A stretch of DNA of 64,000 nucleotides, taken from contig NZ_CP059399.1 of the NCBI RefSeq assembly GCF_013744875.1, positions 7,502,001 through 7,566,000 of the forward strand, read 5' to 3'. Source of the DNA: Nocardia huaxiensis. GTDB lineage: Bacteria; Actinomycetota; Actinomycetes; Mycobacteriales; Mycobacteriaceae. Positions 59,340 through 64,000 of the stretch are shown one piece after another. The notes under the pieces were generated by a model. That model made no database searches, had not been told where the DNA came from, and worked only from the letters and a program-made list of their open reading frames with translations. The position numbers were made by a program, and so were the translations under genes. Every line of letters starts with the position of its first letter. Position 1 is the stretch's first letter.

Positions 59340-62300
59340 TCAGTTGCCGCTCTCCGGGGCGCCGGCGGCACGGCCGGCGGCGCGGCGACGCGGGCGGGCA
59401 CGCGGGGTGACCTCCACCGGAGCGTCGTCGAGGGTGAACGCCGGGGTCTGCGGCTGGTCCGCGCTGGAGAGGACGAAGACCGCGCCCTTGCTCTCGCCCG
59501 TCGGGGCCGCGGCCGTGCGGGCCACGCGACGACGGGAACGGCTCCGGGCCGGGACGGCCGCCTCGGTCTCGGCGACGGCCGGCTTCGGCTCCGACTGGGC
59601 GCCCGAGGCCGCCTGCGCATCGGTGACCAGGACCGCGGCAGCGGCGGCCGGCTCGAGCGCGGGCTCGGCGACCACCTTGTCGGCGGCCTCCTGAACCTCG
59701 GATTCGGCTGCGGCCGGGCTGGTTCCGTTGGTGACGGGCCGGCCGGTCTCGGCGAGGGTCTCGTCCTGGGCGCGGGCCGCGTCGACGGCCTCGGCTTCGG
59801 CGGTCTCGTTCGCGTCGGCCACCTCGGCGACGGCCTCGGCTCCGGCCACCGCGGCGACGGCCTCGTCGGCGTCGGCGAGATCGACGGTCAGGTCGGCGTG
59901 CTCGTCGTCGTGGTGGTGTGCAGCCATGGCCAGGGCAACCGGGTGGGCGCGCTTGGCGGCGGCCTTCTCCTTGCCCTCGCGACCGTCACGGCCCTCACGA
60001 GTGTCCTTGGCGTCCTTGGCTTCCGGCTTCTCCTCCGGCGTGGCCTCCACGGCCGGGGTTTCGGCGGCGGCAGCGCCACGGTCCTTGCGGCGGCGGCGCG
60101 AACCCTCGCGACGACCCACGCCCTCCTCGGCCGGAGCCGACTCCACGGGGTAGTTGTGCACCAGGATGCCGCGGCCGTGGCAGTGCTCACACGTGGTGGA
60201 GAACGCCTCGACCAGGCCGGTGCCCAGCTTCTTGCGGGTCATCTGGACCAGGCCCAGCGAGGTGACCTCGGAGACCTGATGACGGGTGCGGTCGCGGCCC
60301 AGGGCCTCGGTCAGCCTGCGCAGCACCAGATCCCGGTTGGACTCGAGCACCATGTCGATGAAGTCGACGACGATCATGCCGCCGATATCGCGCAGGCGCA
60401 TCTGGCGGACGATCTCCTCGGCCGCCTCCAGGTTGTTCCGGGTGACGGTCTCCTCGAGGTTCGAGTTGCCGCTACCCGTGAACTTGCCGGTGTTGACGTC
60501 GATGACCGTCATGGCCTCGGTGCGGTCGATCACCAGGGTGCCGCCCGAGGGCAGCCACACCTTGCGGTCGAGCGCCTTGGCCAGCTGCTCGTCGATGCGG
60601 AAGCTGCCGAACACGTCGACACCCGGGGTGTCGTAGCGCTCGACGCGGGCCAGCAGGTCCGGAGCGACCGTGCGGACGTAGTTCTCCACGGTCGACCAGG
60701 CGCGCTCGCCCTCGATGACCAGCTTGGAGAAATCCTCGTTGAACAGGTCGCGCACGACCTTGACCAGCAGGTCCGGCTCCTCGTACAGGGTTTTGGGCGC
60801 ACCCGAGCCGTTCTTGGACTGCTCCTCGATCGCCCGCCACGCCTTCTGCAGCCGCTCGACGTCCTTGGCCAGCTCCGGCTCGCTCACACCCTCCGACGCG
60901 GTGCGGATGATGACGCCGGCGTCCTGCGGCACGATGTCGCGCAGGATCTCCTTGAGCCGCTTGCGCTCGGTATCGGGCAGCTTGCGCGAGATGCCGGTGG
61001 AGGTGCCACCCGGCACGTACACCAGGAAGCGACCGGCCAGGCTGATCTGCGTGGTCAGGCGAGCGCCCTTGTGGCCCACCGGATCCTTGGAGACCTGCAC
61101 CAGCACGGTGTCACCGGGCTTGAGCGCCTGCTCGATCTTGCGCTCCTTGCCGCCCAGACCGGCGGCCTCCCAGTTCACCTCACCCGCGTACAGCACGCCA
61201 TTGCGGCCGCGGCCGATGTCGACGAACGCCGCCTCCATGGAGGGCAGCACGTTCTGCACCTTGCCCAGGTACACATTGCCGACCATGGAGGCCGACCCGG
61301 TGCTGGTGACGAAGTGCTCGACCAGGATGTTGTCCTCGAGCACCGCGACCTGGATGGTGGCCGCCGGATGATCGGGGAAGTTCTTCTCGCGCACCACCAT
61401 CACGCGATCCACCGACTCGCGGCGAGCCAGGAACTCCGACTCGGTCAGGATCGGCGGACGACGGCGACCGGCCTCCCGGCCGTCGCGGCGGCGCTGACGC
61501 TTGGCCTCGAGCCGCGTCGAACCGCTGATGCCCTGCACCTCGTCCACCTCTTTGGCGGCGCGGCGCTTGGAGCGCGGTTCGCGCTCGTGCACAACGGTGT
61601 TCGGCGGGTCGTCGGCGGCGGGCTCGTCGGTGTCCTCGTCCCCGGCCTTGCGGCGGCGACGGCGACGGCGGCGACGGCTGCTCGAACCCTCCGGCACGGC
61701 GGCCGAGTCCTCGTCGTCGTCGGTGTCGTCGGACTGGTCCTCGGCCTCGGTGGCCTCACCGGACTGCTCGTCGGCGTCCTCGTCGGCCTCGTCACCGTCG
61801 GCGTCACTGTGCTGTTCGCCACGGCCCCGGCCACGACCGCGACGGCCCCGGCGGCGCCGGCGCGAGGTGCCCTCGCCGCGCTCCTCGCGGGACTGCTCGT
61901 CGGTCCAGTCGCCGTCCTCCTCGGTCTCCTCGGACGCGGTGTCCTCGGCGGCCTTCTCGTCGGCGGCCCGGGTTTCGACCGCGCGCGCCTCGACGGACTT
62001 CTCCTCGGCGGCACGCTCTTCGGTGCGGGCCTTGCGGTCGGCGCGGCGCTTGCGCCGGGCCTCCTCAGCGGCGGCCACATCCGGCGCCACGAACAGCGGC
62101 GCGGCCACAGCGGGGGCCTGGTACTGCACCGGCTCCTCGACCTGCGGCGCCTGCTGGAACGGGCTGGTCTGGAAGGGGTTGGTGAACAGGGCCTGCTGCG
62201 GCGTGTATCCGGCCGCGGGCTCGGGCTCCGGCACGGCCGTGAACAAGGATCCGGCGGCCGTACCGGACACGGATGCCTCGGCCGCTTCGACCTCTTCGGC

Positions 62301-62633
62301 CGCGAGTTCGTCGGCGGCGCGGTCGTCGCCCGCGGCGATGGCCTCGTCGACGGTGGTCTCGGTGATGGCCTGCGGGGCGGGTGTCTCCTCCTCGACCGTG
62401 CGCGGTCCGAAGGCGTCCCGCACGGTTTCGGCGACTGTCCGGTCCAGACTCGATTGCGGGCTGCGGGCTTGCGCACCCATCTCGGTCAGGTGGGCCAGGA
62501 TACGTTTGCTGGTGACGCCCAGCAGCTTCGCCAGTGCGTGCACTCGGATCCGTTCCGGCAACTGTTCGGCAGCCGGGCTCGTATCCCCCGCACCGTTGTT
62601 CTGCGATGCTTCCAGCGGCTCTTGATCGGCCAC
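59340..62633 (-). CDS. rne: Ribonuclease E/G family protein
   Basis: This is a 1097-residue RNase E/G. GTG at 62633 has AGGAG five bases upstream. The N-terminus (IRVHALAKLLGVTSKRILAHLTEMG) is an IF2_N-like helical domain. A ~350-residue Glu/Arg-rich disordered region follows (SRRRRRGRRGRGRGR). The catalytic core has the S1 domain (GNVYLGKVQNVLPSMEAAFV), LVQVSKDPVGHKGARLTTQ, FGSFRIDEQLAK, VIDVNTGKFTG, MIVVDFIDM (metal-binding Asp) and the Zn-link CEHCHGRG. A second disordered tail follows. It cuts single-stranded A/U-rich RNA in mRNA decay and rRNA processing. Confidence 0.94.
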   Translation of the reverse strand: MADQEPLEASQNNGAGDTSPAAEQLPERIRVHALAKLLGVTSKRILAHLTEMGAQARSPQSSLDRTVAETVRDAFGPRTVEEETPAPQAITETTVDEAIAAGDDRAADELAAEEVEAAEASVSGTAAGSLFTAVPEPEPAAGYTPQQALFTNPFQTSPFQQAPQVEEPVQYQAPAVAAPLFVAPDVAAAEEARRKRRADRKARTEERAAEEKSVEARAVETRAADEKAAEDTASEETEEDGDWTDEQSREERGEGTSRRRRRGRRGRGRGRGEQHSDADGDEADEDADEQSGEATEAEDQSDDTDDDEDSAAVPEGSSSRRRRRRRRRKAGDEDTDEPAADDPPNTVVHEREPRSKRRAAKEVDEVQGISGSTRLEAKRQRRRDGREAGRRRPPILTESEFLARRESVDRVMVVREKNFPDHPAATIQVAVLEDNILVEHFVTSTGSASMVGNVYLGKVQNVLPSMEAAFVDIGRGRNGVLYAGEVNWEAAGLGGKERKIEQALKPGDTVLVQVSKDPVGHKGARLTTQISLAGRFLVYVPGGTSTGISRKLPDTERKRLKEILRDIVPQDAGVIIRTASEGVSEPELAKDVERLQKAWRAIEEQSKNGSGAPKTLYEEPDLLVKVVRDLFNEDFSKLVIEGERAWSTVENYVRTVAPDLLARVERYDTPGVDVFGSFRIDEQLAKALDRKVWLPSGGTLVIDRTEAMTVIDVNTGKFTGSGNSNLEETVTRNNLEAAEEIVRQMRLRDIGGMIVVDFIDMVLESNRDLVLRRLTEALGRDRTRHQVSEVTSLGLVQMTRKKLGTGLVEAFSTTCEHCHGRGILVHNYPVESAPAEEGVGRREGSRRRRKDRGAAAAETPAVEATPEEKPEAKDAKDTREGRDGREGKEKAAAKRAHPVALAMAAHHHDDEHADLTVDLADADEAVAAVAGAEAVAEVADANETAEAEAVDAARAQDETLAETGRPVTNGTSPAAAESEVQEAADKVVAEPALEPAAAAAVLVTDAQAASGAQSEPKPAVAETEAAVPARSRSRRRVARTAAAPTGESKGAVFVLSSADQPQTPAFTLDDAPVEVTPRARPRRRAAGRAAGAPESGN

Positions 62634-63094
62634 GAATTCTCCTCGGGCCCCCGGGCGCGTCCCTCCGAAGAGTGACGCGGCCGACGCGGGGGCACTGTCG
62701 TTTCGTCTGCGCACCCCTCGGGGCGCGAGTCGATAGGTCTGGCGCTCCGCGTGGCCCGTTACCACCTGTGTCTTCGTCGTTCGGGCTAACTGGTCACGCG
62801 GAACCTGGCTGTTGGCTCAACTCCACGCCACGAGCGTTCATCCAGCGTGCCGCCGGTCAGCCGAGTCTTGGGAGCTGTCGGTGGCAGCGATGATCGTCCG
62901 TCGTGCCGCGGTGTCAATCGGAGGTGGCTATACACCTGCCGCAAACGGCCGGCGATGGCTACTTCCAGAGCCAGTATCCCACACCGTGCCGAAGCGTCGC
63001 GCCGATGAACCCAGGATGGGCCGTCGCGAGTCGCTGGACGGGGAGATGTGCGAGCGACCCCGCACCTGGTGGTACGGGGTCGTCAGCTCGCGAT
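62634..63094. other. 461-bp intergenic region upstream of rne
   Basis: No gene is seen. The right end holds the candidate ndk terminator. The remainder should be the rne promoter and a long 5' leader, which in other bacteria serves for RNase E autoregulation. I could not define a promoter. Confidence 0.5.
63055..63082 (-). terminator. Candidate terminator hairpin after ndk
   Basis: CGACCCCG (63055-63062) and CGGGGTCG (63075-63082) pair perfectly, with additional inner pairs ACC/GGT. It begins 12 bases after the ndk stop on the minus strand. There is no U-tract. Confidence 0.55.
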
Positions 63095-63511
63095 TCAGAG
63101 AGCGAACTCCGGGAACCAGAGGGCGATCTCACGCTTGGCGGACTCGGGCGAGTCGGAGCCGTGCACGAGGTTGAACTGGGTCTCGAGGGCGTAGTCGCCG
63201 CGGATGGAACCGGGGACGGCCTTCTCGACCGGGTCGGTGCCGCCGGCGATCTGCCGGAAGGCGGGGATGGCGCGCGGGCCCTCGAGCACGGCCGCGACGA
63301 CCGGACCCGAAGTGATGAATTCGATGAGGGAGCCGAAGAACGGCTTCTCGGCGTGCTCGGCGTAATGAGCGGCCGCCAGCTCCTCGGAGACATTCAGCTG
63401 CTTGAGGGCGGCGAACTTCAGGCCCTTGCGCTCGATGCGGGTGATGATCTCACCGATCAGGCCCCGGGCCACGCCGTCGGGCTTGATGAGTACCAACGTC
63501 TGCTCAGTCAC
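63095..63511 (-). CDS. ndk: Nucleoside diphosphate kinase
   Basis: This 138-residue enzyme transfers the gamma phosphate from ATP to nucleoside diphosphates. [16 protein letters not shown], the KPN/Tyr region AEHAEKPFF and the active-site motif [12 protein letters not shown], with His117 as phospho-intermediate, are all conserved. The position between rne and the DUF4233/folC genes is as in mycobacteria. The region between it and DUF4233 carries a strong terminator, so it is probably transcribed separately. Confidence 0.97.
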   Translation of the reverse strand: MTEQTLVLIKPDGVARGLIGEIITRIERKGLKFAALKQLNVSEELAAAHYAEHAEKPFFGSLIEFITSGPVVAAVLEGPRAIPAFRQIAGGTDPVEKAVPGSIRGDYALETQFNLVHGSDSPESAKREIALWFPEFAL

Positions 63512-63534
63512 GCGTGCAGCCTAACGGGCAGGTA

Positions 63535-63581
63535 GACATAACAAACAATCGCGCCCGCGAGCGGGAGGCTCGCGGGCGCGA
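63535..63581 (-). terminator. Intrinsic terminator after the DUF4233 gene
   Basis: A perfect 14-bp GC-rich stem (63549-63562/63568-63581) with a 5-base loop is followed on the minus strand by TTGTTTGTTATGT. The tail closely resembles the one after rpmA. Confidence 0.88.
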
Positions 63582-63595
63582 TGGAAACCGACAGT

Positions 63596-64000
63596 TCAGG
63601 CGCCGGACATTCGCTGGCTGGGGAGTTGCCCGGCGTCCATGCGTTTCTGCACGTCGGCGCGCAGGATGAGGATGAAACCCCAGACGGCGATGAAGACGAC
63701 CGCGATCACCAGGATCGACAGGTGGATGAAACCGCCTGCGAGCAAAAGGACTTGGAGGCCGAGGTTGAAGGGGATGGCCCAGGGGCGGCGCTGCAATCCC
63801 GCACCCAGGAACATGACCACCGCCAAGCCCACGACGTAGAGGATCGACCACCAGCGCAGGCCGCCGCCGACGGCGCTGATCACCGGGAGGGCGAGCAGCA
63901 CGGTGATGGCCTCGAGGACCAGCGTGCCGGCCATGACGCCGCGCAGGCCCTTCCACGGGTCGGTGGCGGGCGGCGGGACGGCGGGCTTGGAGTCCTCGGT
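63596..64000 (-). CDS. DUF4233 membrane protein (5' partial)
   Basis: The reading frame runs off the right edge of the window; 134 residues are visible. DPWKGLRGVMAGTLVLEAITVLLALPV is the family start region (given here in family form), followed by four hydrophobic segments with RRPWAIPFNLGLQ between them. DUF4233 proteins lie between folC and ndk in mycobacteria and relatives (Rv2446c position). The function is unknown. The ATG at 63934 is internal, because upstream in-frame sequence (KPAVPPPATDPWKGLRGV) is conserved family sequence. Confidence 0.87.
   Translation of the reverse strand, partial: TEDSKPAVPPPATDPWKGLRGVMAGTLVLEAITVLLALPVISAVGGGLRWWSILYVVGLAVVMFLGAGLQRRPWAIPFNLGLQVLLLAGGFIHLSILVIAVVFIAVWGFILILRADVQKRMDAGQLPSQRMSGA

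Noticed and set aside
59898..62675. A 925-codon open frame on the plus strand
   Set aside because: Antisense to rne, with leucine/glycine/histidine-rich low-complexity translation and no ribosome binding site.

Overview
The window is chromosomal DNA of a high-GC actinomycete. The order DUF4233 – ndk – rne – rplU – rpmA – obg – proB at the right end is the order seen in mycobacteria and relatives. KstD-type steroid genes, DUF4254/DUF4189/DUF5313-type proteins and many small secreted proteins point to Nocardia or a close relative. I did not identify the species. No rRNA, CRISPR array, insertion sequence or prophage was seen.

Layout. 1-5071: a PEP-utilising fusion protein (5' end missing), a secreted tyrosine phosphatase, a GH172 (DUF2961) protein and a secreted glycine-rich protein. 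5431-12206: a sugar locus with a polyol-type dehydrogenase, two FGGY kinases, an L-fucose/D-arabinose-isomerase-like enzyme and a five-bladed-propeller glycosidase. With GH172 it could release and catabolise a pentose. 12419-18365: an AlkZ-type winged-helix protein, a second PEP-utiliser/tyrosine-phosphatase pair and a FadD3-like acyl-CoA ligase. 18440-19883: a small accessory island with five tightly packed tRNA genes (Pro, Val, His, Tyr, Glu), followed by a toxin-antitoxin pair whose promoter carries three overlapping TGTACA palindromes. 19963-23928: secreted GH1 glycosidase, cutinase-like protein, oxidoreductase and a decapitated patatin fragment.

23974-33149 looks like a steroid or terpenoid catabolic cluster. 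It holds a KstD-like dehydrogenase, four SDRs (three of them hydroxysteroid-dehydrogenase-like), two luciferase-like (LLM) oxidoreductases, two dimeric alpha/beta-barrel proteins and an HSL-type esterase, in three transcription units. Two of the intergenic regions share a 20-bp motif that may be the operator of a common regulator. 33364-38760: small secreted proteins, a MarR regulator and a two-gene remnant of a conservon (sensor kinase plus roadblock protein). 39191-45261: two tandem lipoproteins fusing a solute-binding domain to a C-terminal NTF2-like region, RtcB RNA ligase, and a RecQ helicase with a phosphoribosyltransferase-like tail. 45274-49830: MarR / NmrA-like / MFS efflux / MarR-like cassette and an O-methyltransferase. 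49893-53896: a 1321-residue HTH-nSTAND1-TM-WD40 protein with 14 WD-type blades, coupled to a 13-codon leader ORF. 54062-64000: DUF4254 protein and the conserved housekeeping block, punctuated by clear intrinsic terminators.

The observations I would follow first are the tRNA array with its toxin-antitoxin neighbour, the shared 20-bp motif of the steroid cluster, the putative D-arabinose route, and the repeated pairing of PEP-utilising enzymes with tyrosine phosphatases.
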